Assembly: GCA_038259855.1 (NCBI GenBank)
Contig: JBBSOJ010000013.1
Span: forward strand, 1 to 25,441
Length of the DNA: 25,441 bases
Direction of reading: 5' to 3'
Source: JBPOFM01 sp038259855
Lineage (GTDB): Bacteria; Bacteroidota; Bacteroidia; Flavobacteriales; Flavobacteriaceae
Position numbers and translations under genes: made by a program. The notes below the pieces were generated by a model. The model saw nothing but the letters and a program-made list of their open reading frames with translations, searched no databases and was not told the DNA's origin. This document shows positions 1 through 7,342 of the stretch, one piece after another. Position 1 is the first letter of the stretch, and the number at the start of each line of letters is the position of its first letter.

Positions 1-27
1 AAATCGAAATGTAAATTTCTTTCTCAT
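1..27 (-). CDS. Possible start of next gene (partial)
   Basis: Four bases after the rhaM stop codon an ATG opens a reading frame that runs off the window edge: nine codons reading M-R-K-K-F-T-F-R-F. The basic start followed by hydrophobic residues would fit the n-region of a signal peptide, and the tight spacing fits an operon with rhaM. Nine codons cannot identify a product, and the ATG could be chance. No function is proposed. Confidence 0.3.
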
Positions 28-31
28 GGTT

Positions 32-346
32 TTAATCTAAATGAAATACTTCAGTTAATTCTGTTGAAATCGGACTGTTATCTAAATTTGTTTCCATACA
101 ATCGGACATCAAATCCCACCACTTTTTGCAAACATCCGTAGCGGCAATAGCGTTCCATTGCGATTCAGAATCGATTTCGGCATAACCAAATAAAGCATCC
201 GATTCAGAATCCATAAAGATGCTATAATTGGAAACTCCATGGGTTTTTAAGACCTTTTTTAAATCGTCCCAAATAGGATTATGATGTTTGATATATTCCT
301 CTTTTTTGTTTGGAAATACTTTCATTTTAAATGCTTTCCGAATCAT
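32..346 (-). CDS. rhaM: L-rhamnose mutarotase RhaM
   Basis: This 104-residue protein would interconvert the alpha and beta anomers of L-rhamnose in the cytoplasm, supplying the form used by rhamnose isomerase. It has exactly the length of E. coli RhaM (YiiL) and closely matches it: the start MIRKAF, the block HHNPIWDDL with the expected catalytic His22 and nearby Tyr18, the DVCKKWW block (residues 71-77), and an ending like NSPISTELTEVFHLD. There is no signal peptide, as expected for an intracellular enzyme. It lies 16 bp downstream of the GH78-like gene and is probably co-transcribed from the promoter upstream of that gene, so its product would handle rhamnose freed by the neighbouring rhamnosidases. 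The identification is firm; co-transcription is inferred from spacing. Confidence 0.96.
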   Translation of the reverse strand: MIRKAFKMKVFPNKKEEYIKHHNPIWDDLKKVLKTHGVSNYSIFMDSESDALFGYAEIDSESQWNAIAATDVCKKWWDLMSDCMETNLDNSPISTELTEVFHLD

Positions 347-362
347 CTTTTTGAATTTACAA

Positions 363-2129
363 TTATTCTTGAATGACTTTTAATCCTTCCGGAGCATCTA
401 CTGTTGTGGTTATCTTTCCATCGGTTCCTTTCTGATGGCTCACTTTCAATAGGCCGTATTTTGATGGGAATGTTCCCTTTGCAAATATCAAATCTCCTAA
501 ATGTGGCTTGATAGTTACCGTTTCACCACCATCCTTTACATTGATGCCCAAAACGTACTGTGTCAACCAAGGCGTCGGTCCACTGGCCCAACCGTGGCAC
601 AAACTATGTCTGTAACCGACGTAGCAGTATTCACCAAAATCACCATGAATATCGAATTTCCCTTGAGGAACTACCGTATCAATTCGGCTGCTATTGGCAA
701 CGTCCAAAACGTCAAAATCTTCCCAAAAGGTGGTCGCGCCTAAATCGAGCATGCCTCCCCAATAATCTCTAATAACTTTTAAAGCACCATCATAATCGCC
801 CGCTTTTGCCATGGCTTCTAAAATATAATAGCCATAAAATGTAGACATGCGTTCTACGCCATCTTGTTTTAGAACGTCCGTATTTGTTTTTTTGGCGTCC
901 ACAAGATTTGCCATGGACATTAATGCAGCTGCTTGTTTAGTGGTATTGCCTTCCGGTTGGTGCTTTCTTAAATCTTTGGAAATCTTAAGATATTTCTTTT
1001 GTAAAGTTTTATTGCCAAATGTTGCCATCATCTCACTACCAGCTTCAAAAGTCATGACCATCATGGCTTGAAGACCAGCGTGAACTGCTTTCGGTTTTTC
1101 GCTTGTCGGCCAGTCCAAAAAGCGACCACCGTTTAAAATTTCCTTGTTGTCTTTATCAATGAAGGTGCTCAATTGGTCCAAAAGCGCCGTCATGTATGTT
1201 TCCTGTTCTTTTAGATATTCCAAATCACCGTGATAATCATACCAATTTTTATGAATGAGAATCCACCACATGGAGTAGGAGCTAATGGTATTCATCCATT
1301 GTGGTAATGGATGCTGGTCACGAGCCAAATCCAAACTTTTTGGCACAATGTCGTTGGCACCAAAAACGGTATTGATAGTCATCACTTCAGGATGCATATC
1401 GCCAACCCATACCAAACGGTCTCTTTTGATGCCGTCCCATAGGTAGTTTTGCATGTTAAGATGCACAGTGTAAGCACCTGTTAGCCAAATTTCGTTCAAG
1501 CGTTCATCGCTACTTTCGAAAGAACCCAAATATGGAATATCACGATATATAAAAGCAGCATCGATGGATTTTATTGGTGCATTTTCGTTGGCTTCAACAA
1601 CATCAACGCGAAGAAAACGGAATCCGGTTTCACCTACTTCGATGCTACCTAACCATGGCACTTCCACTATAAAATCACGCAAGGAATGTTCATTGGTAGC
1701 ATTTTGCTTACCACCAATTTCCGACATGGCTTCACCAACAGATTCTCCAAAACGTAAACGTAGTTTCAAGGGAGTCTTACTGGGTCTGATACCCATGGAA
1801 ATTTTAACGCCGCCATGAATCTCCTTCCCATAATCCAATAAAATACCTGGTTTATTTTCTTCAGTACTGATAAATCTAAAAAGGTTTTGGTCATTGACCG
1901 CCACCTGACCATTTCCCATATTCAACAAAGTCGATTCATTTTGAATGCTTTCTTTTGAATTTTCAGATTTCCATAGGATGGCTTTCGGTGTGATATAGGT
2001 TTTTACCATATCCGATATCACGGAATTGTCTTTATAATCGTCTCCAAAAACTGGTGGTAATTGCGCAAATGTGGAGATGGTTGCAAAAAGTAGACCTAAC
2101 GTTATATATAATTTATTCATGTGCTGCAT
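363..2129 (-). CDS. GH78-like alpha-L-rhamnosidase, exported
   Basis: A predicted 588-residue exported six-hairpin glycosidase of the alpha-L-rhamnosidase (GH78) group, expected to remove terminal L-rhamnose in the periplasm. Residues about 1-23 form a signal peptide ending TFAQ; Met4 is as likely a start as Met1. An N-terminal beta-sandwich (about 80-200) is followed by the (alpha/alpha)6 barrel (about 205-520) and a C-terminal beta domain (about 525-588). Barrel motifs include TTFWEDFD (Glu470) and SLCHGWASGPTPWL (509-522). It is shorter than typical GH78 enzymes because extra N-terminal sandwich domains are absent. The usual RDER motif, whose Glu is a key acid, reads KRDR here (235-238), followed by WVGDMHPE (241-248). 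It may therefore be a divergent subfamily with another acid residue or specificity. It heads a unit with rhaM and has its own operator and promoter upstream. Confidence 0.85.
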   Translation of the reverse strand: MQHMNKLYITLGLLFATISTFAQLPPVFGDDYKDNSVISDMVKTYITPKAILWKSENSKESIQNESTLLNMGNGQVAVNDQNLFRFISTEENKPGILLDYGKEIHGGVKISMGIRPSKTPLKLRLRFGESVGEAMSEIGGKQNATNEHSLRDFIVEVPWLGSIEVGETGFRFLRVDVVEANENAPIKSIDAAFIYRDIPYLGSFESSDERLNEIWLTGAYTVHLNMQNYLWDGIKRDRLVWVGDMHPEVMTINTVFGANDIVPKSLDLARDQHPLPQWMNTISSYSMWWILIHKNWYDYHGDLEYLKEQETYMTALLDQLSTFIDKDNKEILNGGRFLDWPTSEKPKAVHAGLQAMMVMTFEAGSEMMATFGNKTLQKKYLKISKDLRKHQPEGNTTKQAAALMSMANLVDAKKTNTDVLKQDGVERMSTFYGYYILEAMAKAGDYDGALKVIRDYWGGMLDLGATTFWEDFDVLDVANSSRIDTVVPQGKFDIHGDFGEYCYVGYRHSLCHGWASGPTPWLTQYVLGINVKDGGETVTIKPHLGDLIFAKGTFPSKYGLLKVSHQKGTDGKITTTVDAPEGLKVIQE

Positions 2130-2147
2130 ATTTCAAATTTCGTTTGC

Positions 2148-2192
2148 TAAAAATAAAATTAAAATTCGATGGTCTTATCCTGTACTATGCGG
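2148..2192 (-). promoter_or_regulatory. Operator and promoter of GH78-like/rhaM unit
   Basis: On the minus strand, CCGCA-TAG-TACAG followed by GAT lies at 2192-2177. After 24 bp comes TATTTTTA (2155-2148), close to the Bacteroidetes -7 consensus TAnnTTTG. The same palindrome-like element occurs upstream of four other units in the window, with identical spacing in three of them. The site sits in the 81-bp gap between the GH106 stop and the GH78 start, so GH78-rhaM probably has its own regulated promoter as well as any read-through. Binding by the local GntR regulator is inferred. Confidence 0.65.
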
Positions 2193-2210
2193 TTGCATGG
2201 GTTTTAGAAT

Positions 2211-5200
2211 TTATTTAATGACTTCGATGGTCACTGGTCCCAATAATCCTGAAGGTATTAATTCTTCCTGTGGTGTCACAGCATCGACATTCACCCAAGT
2301 GGTTTGCTCGTCTTCAGGTAAGGTTTTGTCTCCCGTTAAACGATTTCTCCAGACATTCACAACTTCTACTTCAATGGTGTTTTTACCGTCTTTTATAGCG
2401 TCGGTAGCGTTCAATTTGAACGGGGCAATCCAAGTGGTTCCTATATCGTTTCCATTGATTTTGACGGATGCGATGACGCCGACTTTACCAAGATTTATAA
2501 AAATATCTTTGGTTGATTTTTCTTTTTTATAATCGAAGTTGGACATATACACCGCGGTTCCAGAATAATATTTGATGCTTTCATTATCGCTCGTAATCCA
2601 ATCCATCAACTTTGGAAATTCGACAACTTCTTTTGGTCCAATTTCTTTATTTCGAAAATCAACAGTCCATGGAATATCAAGCGTTTGGGAAACAGTAGAT
2701 TCTGGAAAATTAGAACTGTATTGGTTAGTTGCAACATTTGTATCGGTATTTGTAAAAATAATAAACCAGCTTTGTAAAGGTTTCATTTTTATTGGAACCA
2801 CAGTGCGACCATTAATTTCAGTATAATCGGTAAGCATTCTGACGTCACCAGTCATCGCATCCCACAATTGTGGTTTCTTACCAGTTACTCTAAAGGAAGG
2901 TGAAAAATCAACGTCGTTTTCGCTCTGGTTTGTCAAAAAGTAGATTTCCATATTAGGTGCGGTGCGATGTGTCCAAAGTACGGGAACGTCGATACCCAAA
3001 TCGACATCTTTGTCAATGTTTAATTGTGTTAATGCATCTTGTAATTCCAATCCATCCACAACATATCCTTCGCCATATGACTTCATTTTTTCGTTGGAAC
3101 TTCCCCACATTTTTTCTGCCAAGGCTTTTACCTTTTGGTCACTTTCAGGATAGTTTTGAAGACTTGGTGATTTTTTTGGTGCCTGACCGAATATCTTTCC
3201 GCCTTCACTTACTAATGTTTCAATTTTGGCAAGTAATTCCGGACGCATGGTTTCAAAAGGAGGCAACACCATGAGACTATAAGACATACCGTCTGGTAGC
3301 ATGAATTTTCCGTCTTTTACAGTTAATCTGTTCAATATGACTTCTGCATTGATGTAATCATAGGAATAGCCTTTTGGTAATTCAGGATTTCTAACACCTG
3401 TCATAATCGGTGCGTTTTCACCAATAAAATAGCACACATCGGCAGCATAGGTGCCTTGTTGCAATAGATGTTGAGACCGTCTTAAATAATCAAAATAGTC
3501 TTTTCCTTTGTTAAACCATGTGTTGTGACGGTTAAATTCGGTACTAAACCAAGCATTGACACCTGGCACTCGATTATCATCTGGCTGATGGATATAGAGG
3601 TGCAGCACAAAGTGATTGATGCCTTCCGTAAACGACCAATCGCCACGTTTCTTGAGCATGGCTGGATGTCTCACGTAGGTTCTGTTAGCCGCAGTAAATG
3701 CTTCTGCGGAGACTCTCGGTTTTCCGTATATATGGGCAGCCGATGAAGCAGACTTACATTCAATATCACCCAAGGTGCCTTCATTCCAAAACTCGCCACT
3801 CACCAAATCGGATTGTCCGCCATACATTAAAAATTCTGAAGGAAATCCCCAATGCCCATAATTTTCCAGCCACAGTTTTAAATTATCTTCGTTACTTGCT
3901 TCCCGCAGTCCACCAGTATATTCGTATGCAACAGCATCTGCAACTGACCTGCGTAAATCCCATAAAAAACGATTGGATTCTTCAACGCTTCCCACAATTC
4001 TTCCCGAGAAAACAGGTAGATATTTTTTTGGGCTATAACCAAACTGCTTTTCAAATTTCTCCGTGAAACCATCTGTCCAGTTTTGGGAACCCATTTCATA
4101 ACTATCGGCAATGACATATTTAAAGGCACTTTTGCTTTCTTCGGGAATACGTTTGAGCAATTCTCCAATGTATTGTTCGTAATGAAATTTTATCAGTTCC
4201 TTATTGGCTTTGTCAATTTCATAGCCCTTTCCTTGTGGGGCCGCTGGTGAATTTTTAGTACCAGTTGGGGTCATTCCATAGCGTTGAATGGTCCAATTTC
4301 CTTTAGGTGCTTTCCAAACTAAATGCCCATTTTCATCCATTTGATTGCTGATGTCGATAACCTTGTCACTAGAGACTTTAAGTGATCCGTTTTCAATCGG
4401 GTCTTGAGATTTCCAAAGATAACTGTCCCATGCAGGAAATGGTGTAGGGTGCATCTTGCCCAAGTTTTTCTCCGCATAATCTTCCAAGCCAGCTGCTTCC
4501 GAAATCGAAATCTCTGCAATGCCAAAATTTGTGTTAACGGCATCAGGAATCGTCATTGCTTTTAGAATCCGTTCGGGTGTTTTAAATTCAATTTTAAATT
4601 CGGAAGCATTAGTTTCTGGCAATTCAACTAGAATAGGCGCATACTGATTCGGCCCGACATTAACATCTAATTTACTTCGATTAATATTGAAAGATTTTAT
4701 GTTTTTATAGATTCCGTTTACTTTAGCGAATACGCTACATGTCACTTCAATGGTCGTGTTTGAAGGTGTAATCTTCAGACTTCTGGCTGTAATTGGCTTT
4801 TGAGAAACCAATTCAATTTGATTGAGTTCATTCTTCTTTGAGAATTTAGCAACCGTCGTTGTATCTGCATCCATTAAATAATTTTGATTTTCAATAGATG
4901 GTGTCACGGTAAGTTTTGAATTTTTTAAAGATAGAATGTTTTGTTCCGAAGCTATAGATGGAAATGCCAACACATACACATCTTGAAATTCATCTTTTGG
5001 TTTTACCAGCATCAAATCCACGCTTTTTCCCCCAACGGCATTAGTTTCAGAATACGTCATGTATCGCATTGCCATGTCTGGTTTTACCCATGGACCACCA
5101 GATTGACTCCACCCGGGACAATTGAAGGCGCCGATATCAACTCCAATTCGTTTTCCTTCATTGACAGCGTGTACCATATGGCTCCACCATTCCTCACTTA

Positions 5201-5492
5201 ACATCGGTACTTTTCCGTCGATTTCATCAGGATTAATATTCCCAATGAGCGCACCACCAATGCTCGCGGCCTTCATGGCCTCTAAATCTTTTGTAATACC
5301 TTCTTTTGAAATGTCATCTCCAATCCAGTACCAGTAACACCATAGACTATTATCGTCAGTGGGAGTGACGAATCCCGATTTTAAGTCTTCATAACTTAAT
5401 TGTTGCGCCTTTGCGCTGGAATAGCAACTGAAAACGAGGATTGCGGAAAGTATTCCTACGGTTGTTTTAAAAATCTTGATAAATTTTTGCAT
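2211..5492 (-). CDS. GH106 alpha-L-rhamnosidase
   Basis: A 1093-residue exported glycoside hydrolase of family GH106, a family of large calcium-dependent inverting alpha-L-rhamnosidases known from Bacteroides glycan loci. The N-terminal region (about 1-30) is a signal peptide ending AKAQ; FSC at 21-23 makes a lipoprotein conceivable but the lipobox is poor. Family landmarks are DDNSLWCYWYWIGDDISKEG (46-65), with the GH106-type phrase on placing other women and estates absent but the barrel start clear; GAFNCPGWSQSGGPWV (121-136); DSYEMGSQNWT (463-473, Glu466); and SAEAFT (595-600, Glu597). Glu466 and Glu597 are candidates for the two catalytic acids. The C-terminal part (about 930-1093) resembles a galactose-binding-like sandwich (INGNDIGTTWIAPF). 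It starts 25 bp after the upstream sulfatase, so the pair is probably one operon that first desulfates and then removes rhamnose. Confidence 0.92.
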   Translation of the reverse strand: MQKFIKIFKTTVGILSAILVFSCYSSAKAQQLSYEDLKSGFVTPTDDNSLWCYWYWIGDDISKEGITKDLEAMKAASIGGALIGNINPDEIDGKVPMLSEEWWSHMVHAVNEGKRIGVDIGAFNCPGWSQSGGPWVKPDMAMRYMTYSETNAVGGKSVDLMLVKPKDEFQDVYVLAFPSIASEQNILSLKNSKLTVTPSIENQNYLMDADTTTVAKFSKKNELNQIELVSQKPITARSLKITPSNTTIEVTCSVFAKVNGIYKNIKSFNINRSKLDVNVGPNQYAPILVELPETNASEFKIEFKTPERILKAMTIPDAVNTNFGIAEISISEAAGLEDYAEKNLGKMHPTPFPAWDSYLWKSQDPIENGSLKVSSDKVIDISNQMDENGHLVWKAPKGNWTIQRYGMTPTGTKNSPAAPQGKGYEIDKANKELIKFHYEQYIGELLKRIPEESKSAFKYVIADSYEMGSQNWTDGFTEKFEKQFGYSPKKYLPVFSGRIVGSVEESNRFLWDLRRSVADAVAYEYTGGLREASNEDNLKLWLENYGHWGFPSEFLMYGGQSDLVSGEFWNEGTLGDIECKSASSAAHIYGKPRVSAEAFTAANRTYVRHPAMLKKRGDWSFTEGINHFVLHLYIHQPDDNRVPGVNAWFSTEFNRHNTWFNKGKDYFDYLRRSQHLLQQGTYAADVCYFIGENAPIMTGVRNPELPKGYSYDYINAEVILNRLTVKDGKFMLPDGMSYSLMVLPPFETMRPELLAKIETLVSEGGKIFGQAPKKSPSLQNYPESDQKVKALAEKMWGSSNEKMKSYGEGYVVDGLELQDALTQLNIDKDVDLGIDVPVLWTHRTAPNMEIYFLTNQSENDVDFSPSFRVTGKKPQLWDAMTGDVRMLTDYTEINGRTVVPIKMKPLQSWFIIFTNTDTNVATNQYSSNFPESTVSQTLDIPWTVDFRNKEIGPKEVVEFPKLMDWITSDNESIKYYSGTAVYMSNFDYKKEKSTKDIFINLGKVGVIASVKINGNDIGTTWIAPFKLNATDAIKDGKNTIEVEVVNVWRNRLTGDKTLPEDEQTTWVNVDAVTPQEELIPSGLLGPVTIEVIK

Positions 5493-5517
5493 TATACGAT
5501 GTTAAGTGCTAATTGAA

Positions 5518-6915
5518 TTAATGTGTTTTTGAGATGTCTGCTCCCTTTGCTTGTGCCTTCAGAAGGTAATACCTCTCTCTTTGTTGTTCAAGAATGGTTT
5601 GATATGCTGGGTTTTTAACAAGATTGGTTGTTTCGTGTGGGTCATTTTTCAAATCATAAAGTTCTTCATAATCATATTCGATATAGTTCATATATTTAAG
5701 AGTTGGGCTAACGACACCTTCAACTTTAGGCAACTTTGGACTCCCTTCAAAGGTATGCTCGTAAAAAAAATCATTGCGAGATTTAAGTTTCTTTCTATCA
5801 GAAACATCTATCCCCTGCATTGTTGATGGTGCCTTAATACCAGCAAAACCTAAAATGGTTGGGGCTATATCGATATTGAGCCCTATATTTTCTGTAGCTC
5901 CTTTTTTATATATGTTTCTTGGGTCATAGATGAAAAATGGTACTCGAATAGATTCTTCATGTGCAAACCATTTGCCTGCCAAGCCATGTTCTCCTAAATA
6001 AAACCCATTATCTCCCATAAAAATGATGATGGTGTTCTTATCGAGATTTTTTGCTTTGAGCTCTTTCATCAACTGACCAACAGCATCATCAACACCGGTA
6101 ATCAATCGATAATAATTCTTTACACTTTCCTGATATTTTTCTGGCGTGTCAAAACGCATCTTCCAACGGTCTCTGGAAATATTTTCTTCAGTATGAAAAA
6201 AGTAAGGGAGAGAATCCCAATATTTTGGATTTGCAGTTTCTGGCTGTGGAATCGTAACATCTTTATATAAATATGCATAACGCTCATTTGGGATGAATTG
6301 CCGTGAGTCGCCATCTTGACTATGCGGTGCCTTAAAACTGACTGACAGACAAAATGGTTGCGAGTCCGTTTGGTTGATAAATTCTTCAATATTTTGACTT
6401 AATAAATCTGTATAGTGAATATCATTTCCGTTTCTGTCTTTCGTTTCATAATTAGGCTGGTGCATTGGCGTGCCTGCCCAATAATCAAAAGCCTCTATTG
6501 GTTGGTCTTTTGGATTTCCAACACCATATTTTCCAACAAATCCTGTTTTATAACCATTTTTACGGAGGATGGCAGGATAGGTGTTTTCAAAAGCTTCTGG
6601 TGTAAAACTTGTAAAGAAATCGTTGATACCATGTTTGGATTCGTATTGACCGCTTAAGATACTCGCCCTGCTCACCATGCATATGGATGTGGTGACATAG
6701 GCATTTTTAAATAGGCGGCTAGATGCAGCAAGTTGGTCGAGATTTGGAGTGCTGATAATAGAGTTGCCCATGGCGCCAAGCGCATCCCAACGGTGGTCAT
6801 CCGTCAATAAAAATATAATGTTGGGCTTGTTCTGGTTTTTAAATTTCAGGGGCCCTTTAGCTTTACAACCGAATAAAATGCTCAAAGAAATCAGAACGAT
6901 GAGGTTTTTGATCAT
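5518..6915 (-). CDS. S1-type sulfatase, lipoprotein
   Basis: A 465-residue type I sulfatase (alkaline phosphatase fold) expected to remove sulfate esters from the glycan. The start is a lipoprotein signal with lipobox LFGC (Cys17); the residues after Cys are basic rather than acidic, so a periplasm-facing anchor is more likely than surface export. PNIIFLLTDDHRWD (31-44) gives the metal-binding Asp39 and Asp40, and FMGDNGFYLGEHGLAGKW gives the second metal Asp-Asn and a basic residue. The formylglycine motif reads C79-M-V-S-R83: Cys and Arg are kept, but Val replaces the usual Pro or Ala at the third position. It is the first gene of its unit, divergent from susC and upstream of GH106, and has an operator copy upstream. 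Sugar position and subfamily cannot be told by eye. Confidence 0.93.
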   Translation of the reverse strand: MIKNLIVLISLSILFGCKAKGPLKFKNQNKPNIIFLLTDDHRWDALGAMGNSIISTPNLDQLAASSRLFKNAYVTTSICMVSRASILSGQYESKHGINDFFTSFTPEAFENTYPAILRKNGYKTGFVGKYGVGNPKDQPIEAFDYWAGTPMHQPNYETKDRNGNDIHYTDLLSQNIEEFINQTDSQPFCLSVSFKAPHSQDGDSRQFIPNERYAYLYKDVTIPQPETANPKYWDSLPYFFHTEENISRDRWKMRFDTPEKYQESVKNYYRLITGVDDAVGQLMKELKAKNLDKNTIIIFMGDNGFYLGEHGLAGKWFAHEESIRVPFFIYDPRNIYKKGATENIGLNIDIAPTILGFAGIKAPSTMQGIDVSDRKKLKSRNDFFYEHTFEGSPKLPKVEGVVSPTLKYMNYIEYDYEELYDLKNDPHETTNLVKNPAYQTILEQQRERYYLLKAQAKGADISKTH

Positions 6916-6956
6916 ATAGCGATACAGGTTAATTGAATATTAAAGTAATGATTTAG

Positions 6957-7001
6957 CTAAAAAAAGGTAATTAATCGAATTTATCATCCTGCACAATACT
7001 G
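6957..7001 (-). promoter_or_regulatory. Operator of sulfatase/GH106 unit
   Basis: On the minus strand, CAGTA-TTG-TGCAG followed by GAT lies at 7001-6986, nearly identical to the copy facing susC (CAGTA-TTG-TACAG-GAT). The -7 box is less clear than at the other four sites: TTTTTTTA follows after 23 bp and TACCTTTT after 19 bp. The element is therefore well supported, and its promoter placement less so. Confidence 0.55.
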
Positions 7002-7244
7002 CTTTCTATCATAAAATCTAAAAAATATAGAAATTTCGGTAATAGATAAAGTCAGTATCAAATAATATCTAGATGGCTTTAATTATTTGTTGATTCGCTG
7101 CTTCCACTTCAATTTCATTCAATTTAAATAATTTTACGAGTAAAAATGACCTTTTATATAAAGCCATTATTTAAAAATTAATCATTCTGCCAATTAACAA
7201 CTTGATAATATAATGCTTGTTTTTATATTAAAAATGTTTCAAAA

Positions 7245-7289
7245 CAGTATTGTACAGGATAGATTCGTATTAATGTTATGTTAATATTG
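7245..7289 (+). promoter_or_regulatory. Operator and promoter of susCD operon
   Basis: CAGTA-TTG-TACAG followed by GAT (7245-7260) is the best palindrome of the set, with half-sites CWGTA and TACWG around three bases. After 24 bp comes TAATATTG (7282-7289), one mismatch from the TAnnTTTG -7 consensus. No TTG -33 box is seen at the usual distance, and the operator lies where an activator just upstream of RNA polymerase would sit. An activator role is inferred; repression remains possible. Confidence 0.65.
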
Positions 7290-7342
7290 ATTAAAATTAA
7301 TTAATCCAAAATGCATTATTTACTAAAACTAAACACAAAATT

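Larger units (their letters stand above)
6916..7342. other. Divergent regulatory region, 427 bp
   Basis: This gene-free, very AT-rich stretch separates the left sulfatase/GH106 unit from susC. It carries two copies of the shared operator-like element, one facing each gene (6986-7001 minus, 7245-7260 plus), 243 bp apart. The middle (about 7020-7240) shows no convincing ORF, RNA gene or strong hairpin. Near susC there is a possible 11-codon upstream ORF (7311-7346). Confidence 0.7.

Noticed and set aside
2071..2532. 153-residue plus-strand ORF across the GH78/GH106 gap
   Set aside because: It overlaps two well-supported minus-strand genes and the operator, and shows no family features.
3698..4168. 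Overlapping ORFs on both strands inside GH106
   Set aside because: They lie inside an intact 1093-residue gene with family motifs across the same stretch.
2211..5492. GH106 as a lipoprotein
   Set aside because: FSC at residues 21-23 lacks a good lipobox (Phe at -2), and a normal cleavage site AKAQ follows a few residues later.
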